Part shown: in pieces, positions 10,741-24,300 of the stretch
Layout of the letters: each line of letters opens with the position of its first letter
Numbering within the stretch: the stretch's first letter is position 1
The notes under the pieces: generated by a model
Seen by the model: the letters and a program-made list of their open reading frames with translations, nothing else
What the model was told of the DNA's origin: nothing
The model's database searches: none
From: Nemophila menziesii
Lineage: Eukaryota > Streptophyta > Magnoliopsida > Boraginales > Hydrophyllaceae
Direction: 5' to 3'
Assembly (NCBI GenBank): GCA_029959085.1
Contig: JARWIR010000017.1
Span: 20,697,507 to 20,761,506, forward strand
Length of the DNA: 64,000 nt
Position numbers and translations under genes: made by a program

Positions 10741-12533
10741 GAGTCCAACGATCAAAACGATCTGAAATCCAACTAGAAATCCAACAATATCTAAACTCTA
10801 ATGATCTAAAATGTCCATAAGAAATTGCATTTTAGTCCCCATACAAAACCTATTCAAATTCAAGACCATTACATTGTATACCCCTTAATTCTAGAAAAAC
10901 AACCTCAAGTCCCTACTCCTATCTTTAGAAACCAAAGTCCAACCGGTATCATCCTCAACCCTATATCTAATATAAATATCACCTAAAACCACATGATGAA
11001 CACCCCATTCAGTATTGTTTTAAACGCTCATCATCTTGAGATATCAGTAGGCATCCACACGAAACTTGACCTTGTTCCACATGGATTAAAAATTTGGACT
11101 TTAGAATCTGAATTGACTCTCCAAAAGATTATGTACATGCTATAATTTTCTAATAAAATACTTGATAGCATCCAATTCGTGTTACGCTTATTCAAGTCTC
11201 TATCAAGTTCACCATCACACCATTTGTAGAGATATCTTTAACGGAGAAATATTGAATATAAAAACTTTTTTCCTAATAAGGAAATTATGTATATTAAAGT
11301 TTCTCAAACACTATTCTTTAAGTATCTTCTTCCACTTATCTGCAATTAAATGATCAACCCATGTCCCCCTAACCTTCGAGTAAGGAATTAGTAACCATAA
11401 AAAGGCCTCATTTGAAAAGAAAATGAAAAACCCAACACTATAATCACAGACTTGGGTAATATAATACGCATCCTTAGCAAAATGGACATATGAAAAGAAT
11501 GGATAACCCCATAAAAAGATTCTAAACATTTAAATTCTTCCACAAATATGGGCAATTGATTTGTAAAAAAATAACACCCTTCCAAATTAAAGAGATAACC
11601 AAGTAGGACACAAGTCAAAAGTTCAAGAAAATCTATTCATCGAAAAATACGATCCAAGAACAGAGAGCGAGGTTTCACCTTGCTAAAAAGCTTTATTTAT
11701 CCAACTATCATTCATATAAATAAACTCTCAATGGTCTGGAAAATAATAAAACATCTTGTCTATCCAAAAACCAAGGAAAGAATTGACACTGAGTCAATCT
11801 AAAGTAACATGAGTAATAAAGTGACCAAAATATAAAGGAAAGTGAGACTCATCTAAAATCAAAACCATCTAGTAATTAGAGGAAGTGAAATCCTATGTAA
11901 CGATGGCGTTGCCCGAAATTCGATCATGTACAGTAGCTAGAGGTGGCGGTGACAAACTCAGAAAAATTATTAACGTTGCATTAGGGTAGGAGTTTTAGTT
12001 ACATTATAACTCTTTTCTTATATAAAGAAAGAGTTAAAGATAATTAATAAAGCAAGACTGCAAAATTTGACTAGAAAAATAACCCCCCCTCTCCATTGTC
12101 GAACCAAAGAGGAGGAAGAAAACCAATTTTTCTTCAATATTTATTCATCCATTAATTTCTTCAAACTTTTCTCCATATAAATCAATTAAGTGATTAAGAG
12201 TCCAGTCTTGTTATAGAAGATATGGTCACAGATTAGAGGAGAAGATCAGAAGTAGTTAGAGGAATTCTTGAAGGCAAGTGATTAAACGAGTTAACACTCT
12301 GTCTTGAAGATTTTGGTAGCAATGTATCCAGCTTGCATCATCTCATCAAAATGGCCATGATGTTCTCATTTCAACTCAGAATTGCGCTACGTTTGCAGCC
12401 ACATATACTATACTTAAAGATTTCTCTAACGGTATACGGATCACCACCTAGTTCCTCATCAGTGGTTTGTATCAACTCGTCAAAGTCAGCAAACAGTTTC
12501 ACGTGATTACGAAAACGAAAGAGTATAAGAAAG
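10741..12533. other. Unrecognised region, decayed
   Basis: Short minus-strand frames at 11311-11529 and 11388-11618 and smaller ones elsewhere show no domain I can name. The piece 12090-12290 has a C/T-rich then purine-rich composition like a plant leader sequence, but no gene follows on either strand. The region appears to be old decayed sequence interrupted by the Harbinger element. Confidence 0.3.
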
Positions 12534-12990
12534 TGTTGTAAAATAAGGCGCAAAATAGTTTTTGATTTTAGTCAAAACCAGTTTCCGAACCCCAGAAAAC
12601 AAGAACAAAGAAAATAGCAGCGAAAATAAAGATCATAGAGATTTATCGTGGTTCAGCACAAAAATGCCTACATCCACGTTGAAATCCTCCTCAGAAGATA
12701 CTTCGCACACTATAGAACAAGGTTACTACTCAATACAATCGAGAAATACTACTCAATAATCAAGCCAGATGCTTGATTTATTCTATTCTAATTGATAATC
12801 TTTATAGTACAGAATATCAATATACAAAACCCTAGTTTTCTTTCTGAAAGAGACAAGAGAGCAAAGAGTCGAAGTCAGAAGCGAAGAGAGGAGAGAGAAG
12901 ACCAATAGCGTGAAGGGATGGTATTTATATGAGACAGAGGAGGAGATAAAATCTTATCCGTCCAAACTAATAAGAGATCAAGCACCATGA
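12534..12990 (-). repeat. Probable 3' LTR of the minus-strand Copia element
   Basis: It lies directly after the RNase H end of the Copia pol relic, where the 3' LTR should be. Read on the minus strand it has a TATA-like box (catataaatacc, near 12925), a following pyrimidine-rich leader and an end ...TTTTACAACA at 12534, consistent with a TG...CA LTR. No matching 5' LTR was found to the right of gag, so the boundaries rest on position and composition only. Confidence 0.4.
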
Positions 12991-12991
12991 G

Positions 12992-13545
12992 CTAAACGAA
13001 GTTATACTTTATATCAATGTGTTTGGTCTTGCTGTGATATATTGGATCTTTCACATAAGCCATTGCAGCTTGACTATCATAGTATATCGTAATTGAACTC
13101 CCACTATCACTAGAGAATCCTAAATGTTCAAAGAACCTTTTTAACCAAACAGCTTCTTGAACCGCAGCTGAGCAAGCTACAAATTCAGCTTCCATCGTTG
13201 ACAAAGCTACACAGGTTTGTTTCTTGCTACTCCAAGAAATTGCAAAATTATTCAACAAGAATACATAACCTGATGTGGATTTACGCCCACCTATATGGCT
13301 ATATCACCAGCCCAATTAGCGTCTGTATATCCTTTTAGACGTAATCTATCTCCGCGAAAGCATAAGGCATGATCTTTAGTGCCTTTTAGATATCTCAATA
13401 TCCTTTTCACAGCTTTCCAATGTTCTTGTCTAGGGTTCGATTAAAAATGACTAACTAAACCTACTGCATAACATATATCTGGTCTCGTACACATCATAAC
13501 ATACATAAGAGTTAAGACTACCAATGGCACTAGAATATGGTACTG
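12992..13545 (-). pseudogene. Copia RNase H relic
   Basis: The minus-strand frame 12992-13258 reads through [15 protein letters not shown] and [13 protein letters not shown] and ends at [13 protein letters not shown], the conserved C-terminal RNase H of Copia polyproteins. Upstream (13259-13545) the same protein continues in broken frames. The expected tail after the IDIKYHF motif is missing, so the 3' end of pol is truncated. Confidence 0.85.
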
Positions 13546-14460
13546 TTAACATTTATGTTTCTCTTTTGTAGTACTAGGACACATGTCGAGAGTTAAGTTT
13601 ATTCCCTTTTCTATAGGAGTGTCAATAGAATTGCACGTAGTCATACCAAAACGCTCCAGTACATTCATAATGTAAGGTTCTTGAGATAAAGATAATAGTC
13701 TTCTAGACCTATCTCTGTGAATCTTAACACCAAGAATATAATTTTCTTTTCCCATATTTTTCATATCGAATTGAGAAGCTATCCACTCCTTATTAGATTG
13801 AATTAACTCTTTATTATTCCCAGCTAATAGGATGTCATCCACATAAAGAGATAAAATTATGAAATTTTTCTTGGAACGTTTAATATAAACACAATGGTCT
13901 TCACTTATTATCTCAAATACATTTGACGAAATGAATTCATGAAATCTCAAATTCCACTGTCTCGAGGCTTGCTTAAGACCATAGATTGATTTCAACAATC
14001 TACATACTTTATTCTCTTAATCTTTTGCAACAAAACCCAAGGGTTGTTCCATGAAAATTACCTCTTCTAAATCTCCATTTAGAAATGCAGTTTTACCATC
14101 CATATGGTGCAACTCCAGATCGAAATGCGCCACAATAGCTAAAATAAGACATATTGAGGTAAATATAACAAGAGGAGAAAAAGTTTCCTCAATGTCTATT
14201 CCTTCCCGTTGAGTATAGCCTTTCTCTACAAAGCGAGCTTTGTACCTGTCAATGGAATTTTCAGGTTTCCTCTTTATTTTGAGAACCCATTTGTTCCCAA
14301 TCGCTTTACGTCCCTTTGGGAGATCAACCACTTCCCATACCTGGTTTTTCTTCATCGACTCCATTTTTTCTTCCACTGCTTTTCTCAATTCATTCTTAGT
14401 AGGACATGAAAGTGCTTCATTAACTGTTCGAGGTTCTTCTTCGTCTTGTGGAGTTATCAT
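13546..14460 (-). pseudogene. Copia reverse transcriptase relic
   Basis: Two frames, 14017-14460 and 13546-13998, together cover the Copia RT. The first has NQVWEVVDLPKGRKAIGNKW, the AIGNKWVLKIK strand, GIDIEETFSP and HHMDGKTAFLNGDL, where the usual H-x-MDV-KTAFL carries the first catalytic Asp. The second has KSIYGLKQASRQWN and the YVDDILLAG catalytic motif. They are separated by an in-frame stop. RT would copy the element RNA in the virus-like particle; this copy is dead. Confidence 0.9.
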
Positions 14461-14478
14461 AAAGACTTCTCCTTCGAT

Positions 14479-15740
14479 TTAAAATCGACGACGAGGAACT
14501 AAACCTCTAGCACTTCTTTTAAGTTGTGAATCTTGAGAAATAGGATTACTAGATGATGCAATGGTTTCTTCCGTCTCAAGATGTAGAGGAGTGTTCGTCT
14601 CTATTTCCTGAGTATGTGTTACCTCATCAGGTGTCACATTTGTTTGCATATCATCTTCCTGAATCTCATTTAATTCACATAAAATGGAATTTATGTCAAC
14701 CTCACCTCTGCTAGGACAATTATTCTCTAAGAATGTAACATCTCGTGACTCAATTTCAGTAAGACTCCCATCATTAATAAACATATATCCTTTAGAGTGA
14801 TCAGGGTATCTAATAAAGATACACTTCTTACCTCTTGGACCTAACTTCCCATACTTATGAGATAGATCATGAACATAGCCTGCTGACCCCCAAGGTCGCA
14901 AGTATGACAAGTTAGGTTTCTTTCATGTCCATAGTTCATAAGGAGTTGATGGAATATTATTTGTGGATACTCGGTTAAGTATATAACAGGCGGTAAGCAA
15001 GGCATCTCCCCAATAAGATATTTGAAGATTTGATTGTGCCATCATAGACCTAACCATTTCTATGAGTGTTCTATTCCTCCTTTCAGCCACACAATTCTGT
15101 TGTGGTGTTCTAGGAATCGTAAGCTGCCTTACTATCCCTTTTTCATCACACAATTCTTTAAACGGATCAAATAGATATTCACGTCCTCGATCAGTTCTTA
15201 GGGTTTTCACCTTCCTCTTTAACTGATTTTCCACTTCATTGATAAATGTCATAAAATATTTCAATGCTTCAGATTTGTGAGAAATCAGGTAGACATAACT
15301 AAAACTAGTGAAACCATCTATAAAAGTGATGAAATAACGTTCCCCACGTCTATTTGAACACTCATTGAGCCACAGATGTCTGAATGAATTACTTGTAATG
15401 GGTACTCGAATCGTTTAGCCTTTCCAAATAGTTTCCGTTTTGCTTTACATGCTAGACAATTTTCACAAGTTGGCAAGTTGAATTTAGTCAACGGACCCAA
15501 AAGGTTCGCTTTAGCCAACAAATATATACGGTCTTGTCCAATATGACCTAATCTAGCATGCCATACATTTTCTTCTACATTAGAATTACTAGAAGAAGTA
15601 TTAGTAGAAAAGCAACTACTTCTATAATAACTATTAAACGAGTTATCATCATCTTGTACAATTAAACCATGCGAAAAAAATCCAGAACCATAATACCTAG
15701 CATCATAATAGATATCTACTTGTTTGTTATGAAAATGCAT
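14479..15740 (-). pseudogene. Copia integrase relic
   Basis: Three frames in order on the minus strand. 15318-15740 contains the pre-integrase zinc-binding motif (VWHARLGHIG ... CENCLACK) and VIHSDICGSM. 14923-15264 contains the core with LRTDRGREY and TIPRTPQQNCVAERRNRT, where the normally invariant Gly after QQN is Cys. 14479-14910 contains the C-terminal part. Frame breaks fall between each pair. The reading order is integrase before reverse transcriptase, which defines Copia rather than Gypsy. Confidence 0.9.
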
Positions 15741-15785
15741 ATTAAAACCTAATACTAGAAGAACAGTGACCGATACTAAGTTCCG

Positions 15786-16130
15786 TCAAATGCCAGGTTC
15801 GTAACGTACATCATGAAGGTACAAGGTTTGACAACCTAGCAAGTTCAACTTGCAAGTGCCAACTCCTTTTACTTCAACTTTATTGTTGTCTCCTACATAT
15901 ATCCACCTTGTTCCCTCTGGAATCCGACGGTACTCTACATATGTCTCTCGGTCTTTGGCTACATGGTCTGTCGCTCCTGAATCCACAGTCCATAAAGGAT
16001 TAGAATTAGCTAGAAATACAGTACGGGCAAGATAAGTAAAATTACAAGAAGTAAATGACATTGCTACCTTTCTAGGCTCGTTGCACTCGCGAGCTAAGTG
16101 ATCCAATTTATCACAGTTAAAGCATTTCAT
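15786..16130 (-). pseudogene. Copia gag zinc knuckle and protease relic
   Basis: The frame opens with a CCHC knuckle, CFNCDKLDHLAREC (C-x2-C-x4-H-x4-C), and about 40 residues later has WTVDSGATDHV, the aspartic protease active-site loop. It matches the gag-protease junction of Copia elements. It is separated by stops from integrase downstream and gag upstream. Confidence 0.88.
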
Positions 16131-16925
16131 CTTACTCTTGTCTTTCTTCTTACGTAAACGTTTTCCCTTATTGTTACCACCCTTCTTGTTCTTCTTGGAA
16201 ACATGCTCATTTCCGTTCTTCTTCCCATTGTTCTTGCGCTTATTGCCAGAAACTTTGTGGGAACTTGACTCAGCAACATAAGCCTAACCCTGAAGCTTAA
16301 TTGCATCTAGACGTTCATCTTCCAATGTCACATGACGAGCAACATCATCAAAGGTTTTGATGTTGTCATTGTGAGTCAAGTTTATCTTTAAATGCTCCTA
16401 GTTATTTGGAAGAGATTGGATCACAGTTTGAACCTATTGTTCATCAGTAAGGCTATCACCTGTAGTCTTAAGTTCCCTAATCATGTTAGACATCTCTCGG
16501 AGATGTTGTTGCATGGTTTGATTAGGCTTCTTCATGTAAGTGTCAAACTTAATGGTCAATTGATGCAACTTAGTCACAGTCGTACCCCCATACTTCTCAT
16601 TAAGAGAATTCCACATCTCGTGAGCAGTGAGGTATCGTTGACATTCTTAGACAAGATCGTCATTCATGGAGCCTATCAGGATGCCTCTTGCAGTGGAATC
16701 TTTCTTTTTCCATTTCTCATAATCCTCCATGTCCCTTTTGTTTTAGTTGTGTTTCCTTCCTTAGGATGAGCCATGACATTGTTAATAGCCTCAAGAACAT
16801 CTTGCTCATCTAGAACATAATGTATCTTGAGCTTCCAAAGGTTATAGTTCTCACCATTCATCTTTTCTCCTTTGTTAAGATCAGCAATGATGGTTTTCGA
16901 TGTATTTTTCTCTAATAAAGTAAGA
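16131..16925 (-). pseudogene. Copia gag relic
   Basis: Frames 16676-16861 (MNGENYNLWKLKIHYVLDEQ) and 16434-16616 (MWNSLNEKYGG ... HLREMSNMIREL) are the UBN2-type gag core that coats the element RNA. In-frame codons upstream of the MNGENY methionine read SKTIIADLNKGEK and run to a stop near 16925, so the original start is lost. A Lys/Arg-rich stretch at about 16140-16260 leads into the zinc knuckle. Confidence 0.82.
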
Positions 16926-18018
16926 GATTCTCATTAGTAACAAATATTTATTTAATAACCTAATGCTATCAATGCAAATGGAATATATAAGAAAGATAAC
17001 AAAATAGGTGATAAAGAAAGTTCACTATGTTTCCAATCATGAACCGCCATATTTTGTTTGTCTTAGTCATTCAATCAATTTCATTAATTGCAAAAATAAG
17101 TTCTATTAGAACTCCCACTTACTCTAATATAAATAGAGAAAAATGTATAAAAATAAAGGACTTGTACATAAAATCAAAGAAACTAGTTGAATTCATATGT
17201 ATTTGAAATACTTGTTCTATAAGAAAATAATTTAATTAAAACAAATATTGCAATTCCTAACAAACAGGGATTAAACAAAATTAGAAAAACAAACCACTAA
17301 GCAAACTACCTATTGCAAGTCCTAACTAACATACGCTTTTCATATCCAAAACCTTAATTTAGGAATTGACTGCTCAAAGTTCACTTCCTCATAGAGTCTA
17401 ATTGGAAAATAATTATCAACATCAGTAGTTCGATAATGCATTCAACAGTTGCATTGGTCTGACTTAGTGGAACTATTGAAATGTTTCCACATGTGAGATT
17501 CAGTCAAAGCATAGACTAGCCACTCATATGTAGCTTGTCTTCCATGAACATAGTCCTCTGGAAAGTCATTCTCCCATAAGATTATGAGATCCCTTTGCAT
17601 CTCTCTGGCAAAGTATTATAAATAACTTCAACTTTGTGTCCTTCACATATGATATCACCCCAATTAATGACATCTTGAATCAACTTATTCACAACTACTA
17701 CATGTTGCACTAAAGTATGATTAGGTCTCTTCTTATATCAGAGTGCTTTGATACTGTTATTTAAAATTTGTTTTTGTCTCGGTGTCCTTGCAACTTTTGG
17801 TGTATGGACCCTTAATGCTCCATTTGATTTCTTACGTTCCTGTTGAGCCATCTGTACACTGTCAGTTGCTCAAGACTTGATGCTCGAGATCCCCTGGATC
17901 GTGTCCACACCATTTTTATACATATAGAAAAATTAAGAACCGTCAAAGATTAGCAAAAATTGATTGGAATTTTTTTCCAGAAATACAATCTATTTCCAAA
18001 AGTCGTTTATTTACAAAA
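16926..18018. other. Leader or flank of the Copia element, no gene seen
   Basis: A possible but poor tRNA-iMet primer binding site is visible on the minus strand at about 17744-17757 (cagtatcaaagc, two mismatches to TGGTATCAGAGC). It is nearly 900 bp from gag, much farther than normal. The minus strand at 17400-17740 has weakly gag-like codons full of stops. No LTR matching 12534-12990 was found here. Confidence 0.3.
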
Positions 18019-18080
18019 GGTGTAGGTAGCATATCTGGTTAGACTACTTGTCACTAGACTAGGGGTTTGACTCCCATAAC
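18019..18080 (+). other. tRNA-like segment (Pol III A and B boxes)
   Basis: tagcatatctgg at 18027-18038 fits the A box TRGYNNANNNGG, and ggtttgactcc at 18064-18074 fits the B box GGTTCGANTCC with one mismatch, at normal tRNA spacing. I could not fold a paired acceptor stem, so this is a tRNA relic or the head of a tRNA-derived SINE, not a working tRNA gene. Confidence 0.35.
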
Positions 18081-18356
18081 ATGCATTTCAGTTTTCTTAT
18101 ATAAAATAAAACGACCCAAAATTGAAACGAATTCGGCCCAAAAAAGATATATCATCGGGTAAGCCCAAAAGAAAAATCCATGCGTCCACTAGTGAAAAAC
18201 AAAATTAAAAATAATAGTCGACCAAATAAAAGAAACTGTGGACTAACATAATATACTTATGGGTTGAAATTCAACAATTACAAACCTAATATATATATCC
18301 AGTATATATCGTACAGATTACTAATTCTTCCTAGAAAAAAAATTTCTTTTTCTTTA

Positions 18357-21300
18357 CTAAACACGTTCGACAAAATAAATCCTTCGACAGTTTTTAAAAA
18401 AAATTAAACATGAACCGCAACAAGAATTCAACACATGAATCAACAAGAATTTAAATCAGGTAACATAGCTCTGATACAAATTGTTACCTATTAATTAAAT
18501 AGTTATGGTTTATCAGACAAACCTCTTACGCTACGGATTGATAATTCCTAATTTCCACTTTCTGATCGTGAATTTAATTACAAGAATTCAATTCTTTGTT
18601 TTCACCACCTAAGTGTCTGAGAGATATTGTTAATTGTATAAGGAAAGAGTTAAATTGATTTAGCGGGAAAAAGTTTGTTGTGTTTGTTGTTGTGTTTGGA
18701 AAGGAGAAGCAGACTCCTATTTATAGAGGGATAAGAGCGTTTCTTTATTAACTGATAATAAACCATCTCTCCACTATCTCGACTCTCTCAATCTCTCTTA
18801 GTGGGCAAGTTACCATTATAACTTCCTGACTAACTTCCCAAGCAGTACGTTCATGTCACCCCATCATGGGTGACATGGAATAAAATAATACTTAATATTT
18901 TATTGCTTTCAGAGATGATACAAATTATTGAGGTTGAGGATTGTGTTGGGGGGTGCTGTGAACGACATCAGTATTTTAATGGTTGGGGTGTCGCCATGAA
19001 CAACAATGTTGTTGAAGGAGGAATACTATCTAAACACGTTCGACAAAGAAAATCCTTAGACATTTTCCTTTTTAAAATTAAACATGAACCACACCAAGCA
19101 TTTAGAACATGAATTAGAAACAAGAATCTAAATCAGGTAACATAGCTCTGATACCAATTGTTACCTATTAATTAAATAGTTAAGGTGTACCAGACAAACC
19201 TCTTACGCAGCGATTGATAATTTCTGATTTCTACTTTCTGATCGTGAATTTAATCACAAGAATTTGATTCTTTGTTTTCACCACCTAAGTGTTTGAGAGA
19301 TATTGTTAAGTGTATGAGGAAATAGTTAAATTGATTTAGCGGAAAAAAGTTTGCTGTGTTTGTTGTTGTGTTTGGAGAGGAGAAGCAGACTCCTATTTAT
19401 AGAGGGATAAGAGTGTTGGTTTATTAACTGATAATAAACCATCTCTCCACTATCTCGACTCTCTCCATCTCTCTTAGTGGGAAAGTTACCATTGTAACTT
19501 TCTGACTAACTTCCCAAGCAGTAAGTTTATGTCAACCCATCATGGGCGACATTGAATAAAATTAATACTTAATATTTTATTTCTATCAGAGTTGATACGA
19601 ATTAGTGAGGTTGAGGATTGTTGGGGTGGTGCTGTGAACGACATCACTATTTCAATGGTTGGGGTGGCGCCGTGAACAACGATCTTGTTGAAGGAGAGAG
19701 GCTACGGGAGTTTATGTTTTGAGTTTGTAAGTTTTTAAGTGCCCTTTTAAAAAAAATTAAACATGAACCGCAACAAGAATTTAGCACATGAATCAGAACA
19801 AGAATTTAAATCAGGTAACATAGCTCTGATACTAATTGTTACCTATTAATTAAATAGTTAAGGTTATAAGACAAACCTTTTACACAGAGAATTGATATTT
19901 CTAATTTCTACTTTCCGATCGTGAATTTAATTACAAGAATTAAAATCTTTGTTCTCACCACCTAAGTATCTGAGAGATATTGTTAAGTATATGAGGAAAG
20001 ATTTAAATCGATTTAGCGGGAGAAAGTTTGTTGTGTTTGTTGTTGTGTTTGGAAAGGAGAAGCAGACTCCTATTTATAAAGGGGTAGGAGCGTTGGTTTA
20101 TTAACAGATAATAAACCATCTCTCTTAGTGGGACAGTTACCGTTGTAACTTCTTGACTAACTTCCCGAGCAGTACGATCATGTCACCCCATCATGGGTGA
20201 CATGGAATAAAATAATACTTAATATATTATTTCTTTCAGAGATGATACAAATTAGGGAGGTTGAGGATTGTGTTTGGGTGGTGTTGTGAACGACCTCAGT
20301 ATTTCAATGGTTGGGAGGCGCCGTGAACAACGATGTTGTTGAAGGAGAGAGGCTATCTAAACACGTTCGACAAAAAAATCCTTCGACAAATTTTTTTCTT
20401 TAAAATTAAACATGAACCGCAACAAGAATTTAGCACATGAATCAGAAACAAGAATTTAAATCAGGTAACATAGCGCTTATACCAATTGTTACCTATAAAT
20501 TAAATAGTTAAGGTTTATCAGAAAAACCTCTTACGCAGCGGATTGATAATTTCTTATTTCTGCTTTCTGATCATGAATTTAGTTATAAGAATTAAATTCT
20601 TTGTTTTCACCACATAAGTGTCTGAGAGATATTGTTAAGTGTTTGAGGAAAGAGTTAAAGTGATTTAGCGGGAGAAAGTTTGCTGTGTTTGGAGAGGAGA
20701 AGCAGACACCTATTTATAGAGGGATATGAGCGTTGGTTTATTAACTGATAATAAACTATCTCTCCACTATCTCGACTCTCTCCATCTCTCTTAGTGGGCA
20801 AGTTACATTGTAACTTCCTGACTAACTTCCCAAGCAGTGCGTTCATGTCACCCAATCATGAGTGACATGGAATAAAATAATACTTAATAGTTTATTTCTT
20901 TCAGAGATGATACAAATTAGTGAGGTTGAGGACTGTGTTGGGTGGTGCTGTGAAGGACATCAGTATTTCAATGATTGGGGTGGCGCTGTGAACAACGATG
21001 TTGTTGAAGGAGAGAGGCTACGTGAGATTATGTTTTAAGTTTGTAAGTTTTTAAGGTCCCTTTCTAAAAAAAATTATACATGAACCGGAAACAAGAATTT
21101 AACACATGAATCAGAAACAAGGATTTAAATTAGGTAACATAGCTCTGATACCAATTGTTACCTGATAATGAAATAGTTAAGGTTTATCAGACAAACCTCT
21201 TACACATCAGATTGATAATTTCTAATTTTTGCTTTCTGATCGTGAATTTAATTACAAGAATTAATTTCTTTGTTTTTACCACCTAAGTATCTGAGAGATA

Positions 21301-24300
21301 TTGTTAAGTGTATGAGAAAAGAGTTAAATTGATTTAGCGGGAGAAAGTTTGCTGTGTTTGTTGTTGTGTTTGGAGAGTAGAAGCAGACTCCTATTTGTAG
21401 AGGGATAGGAGCGTTGGTTTATTAATTGATAATAAACCATCTCTCCATTATCTCGATTCTCTCCATCTCTAATAGTGGGTAAGTTACCATTGTAACTTCC
21501 TGACTAACTTCCAAGCAGTACTTTCATGTCAACCCATCATGGGTGACATAGAATAAAATAATACTTAATATATTATTTCTTTCAGAGATGATACAAATTA
21601 GTGAGGTTGACGATTGTGTTAGGGTGGTGCTGTGAACGACATCAGTATTTCAATGGTTGGAGTGGCGCCGTGAACAACGATGTTGTTGAAGGAGAGAGGC
21701 TATATAAACACGCTCGACGAAAAAATCCTTCTACAGTTTTTTTAAAATTAAACATGAACCACAACAAGAATTTATCACATGAATCAGAAACAATAATTTA
21801 AATTAGGAAACATAGCTCTGATACCAATTGTTACCTATTAATTAAATAGTTAAGATTTATCAAACAAACCTCTTACACAGAGGATTGATAATTTCTGATT
21901 TTGGCTTTCTGATCATGAATTTAATTACAAGGATTAAATTATTTATTTTGACCACCTAAGTGTCTGAGAGATATTGTTAAGTGCTTGAGGAAAGAGTTAA
22001 ATAAATTTAGCGGGAGAAAGTTTGCTGTGTTTGGAGAGAAGAAGCAGACTCCTATTTATATAGGGATAGGAGCGTTGGTTTATTAATTGATAATAAACCA
22101 TTTCTCCATTATCTCGACTCTCTCCATCTCTAATAGTGGGCAAGTTACCATTGTAACTTCCTAACTAACTCCCCAAGCAGTACGTTCATGTCAACCCATC
22201 ATGGGTGACATGGAATAAAATAATACTTAATATTTTATTTCTTTCAGAGATGATACAATTTAGTGAGGTTGACGATTGTGTTGGGGTGGTGTTGTGAATG
22301 ACATCAGTATTTTAATGGTTTGGGTGGTGCCGTGAACAACGATGTTGTTGAAGGAGAGAGGCTGCGGGAGTTTATCTTTTAAGTTTGTATGTTTTTAACT
22401 GTCCTTTTAAAAAAAAATAAACATGAACCGCAACAAGAATTTAGCACATGAATCAGAAACAAGAATTTAAATAAGGTAATATAGTTCTGATACCAATTGT
22501 TACCTATTAATCAAATAGTTAAGGTTTATCAGGCAAACATATTACACAAAGGATTGATAATTTCTAATTTCTGCTTTCTGATCGTGAATTTAATTACAAG
22601 AATTAAATTCTTTGTTTTCACTGTCTAAGTGTCTCAGAGATATTTTTAAGTGTATGAGGAAAGAGTTAAATCGATTTAGCGGGAGAAAGCTTGTTGTGTT
22701 TATTGCTGTGATTGGAGAGGAGAATCAGATTCCTATTTATCGAGGGATAGGAGCGTTGGTTTATTAACTGATAATAAACCATCTCTCCACTATCTCGACT
22801 CTCTCCATCTCTCTTAGTGGCAAGTTACCATTGTAACTTCCTGACTAACTTCTCAAGCAGCACGTTCATGTCACCCCATCATGGGTGACATGGAATAAAA
22901 TAATACTTAATATTTTATTTCTTTCAGAGATGATACAAATTAGTGAGGTTGAGGATTGTGTTGGGGTGGTGCGATGAAGGACATCAGTATTTCAATGGTT
23001 GGGGTGGCGCCGTGAACAACAATGTTGTTGAAGGAGAGAGACTATATAAACACGTTCGACAAAAAAAATCCTTCTACAGTTTTTTTTAAAAATTAAACAT
23101 GAACCACAACAAGAATTTATCACATGAATCAGAAACAATAATTTAAATTAGGTAACATAGCTCTGATACCAATTGTTACCGATTAATTAAATAGTTAAGG
23201 TTTATCAAACAAACCTCTTACACAGCAGATTGATAATTTTTGATTTCGGCTTTCTGATCATTAATTTAATTACAAAAATTAAATTATTTGTTTTGACCAC
23301 ATAAGTGTCTGAGAGATATTGTTAAGTGTTTGAGGAAAGAGTTAAATTGATTTAACGGGAGAAAGTTTGCTGTATTTGTTGTTGTGTTTGGAGAGGAGAA
23401 GCAGACTCATATTTATAGAGGGATAGGAGCGTTGGTTTATTAACTGATAATAAATCATCTCTCCACTATCTCGACTCTCTCCATCTCTCTTAGCGGGCAA
23501 GTTACCTTTGTAACTTCTTGACTAACTTCCCAAGCAGTACGTTCATGTCACCCCATCATGGGTGACATGGAATAAAATAATACTTAATATTTTATTTCTT
23601 TCAGAGATGATACAATTTAGTGAGGTTGAGGATTGTGTTGGCATGGTGCTGTGAACGACATCAGTATTTCAATGATTGGGGTGGAGCTGTGAACAACGAT
23701 GTTGTTGAAGGAGAGAGGCTACGGGAGTTTATGTTTTAAGTTTTTAAGTTTTTAAGTGCCCTTTTTAAAAAAAAATTAAACATGTACTGCAACAAGAATT
23801 TAGCACATGAATTAGAAACAAGAATCTAAATCAGGTAACATAGCTCTGATACCAATTGTTACCTATTAATTAAATAATTAAGGTTTATCAAACAAACCTC
23901 TTACACAGCAGATTGATAATTTCTAATTTTTGCTTTCTGATAGTGAATTTAATTACAAGAATTAAATTCTTTGTTTTCACCACCTAAGTGTTTGAGAGAT
24001 ATTGGTAAGTGTATGAGGAAAGAGTTAAATTGATTTAGCGGGAGAAAGTTTGCTCTGTTTGCTGTTGTGTTTGGAGAGGAGAAGCAGACTCCTATTTATA
24101 GAGGGATATGAGCATTGGTTTATTAACTCATAATAAACCATATCTCCACTATCTCGACTCTCTCCATCTCTCTTAGTGGGCAAGTTACCCTTGTAACTTC
24201 CTGACTAACTTCCCAAGCAGTACGTTCATGTCACTTAATCATAGGTGACATGAAATAAAAGAATACTTAATATTTTATATCTTTCAGAGATGATACACAT

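Noticed and set aside
8355..12000. A decayed LINE on the minus strand
   Set aside because: Some Phe/Trp-rich frames look faintly like LINE tails, but none of the landmark motifs (endonuclease GDFN, RT YxDD, zinc-binding RVT tail) could be found.
12371..12553. 60-codon minus frame next to the Copia LTR
   Set aside because: Reads smoothly but matches nothing I recognise; too short to call a gene.
12534..17757. A complete Copia element with two LTRs
   Set aside because: No LTR pair was found: the candidate at 12534-12990 has no partner right of gag, and the primer site at about 17750 is degenerate and too far from gag.
18870..19112. Plus-strand frames in the tandem array (also 21601-21801) with MIQI.EVEDCVG
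   Set aside because: Not conserved as open frames between units; broken in most of the nine copies.
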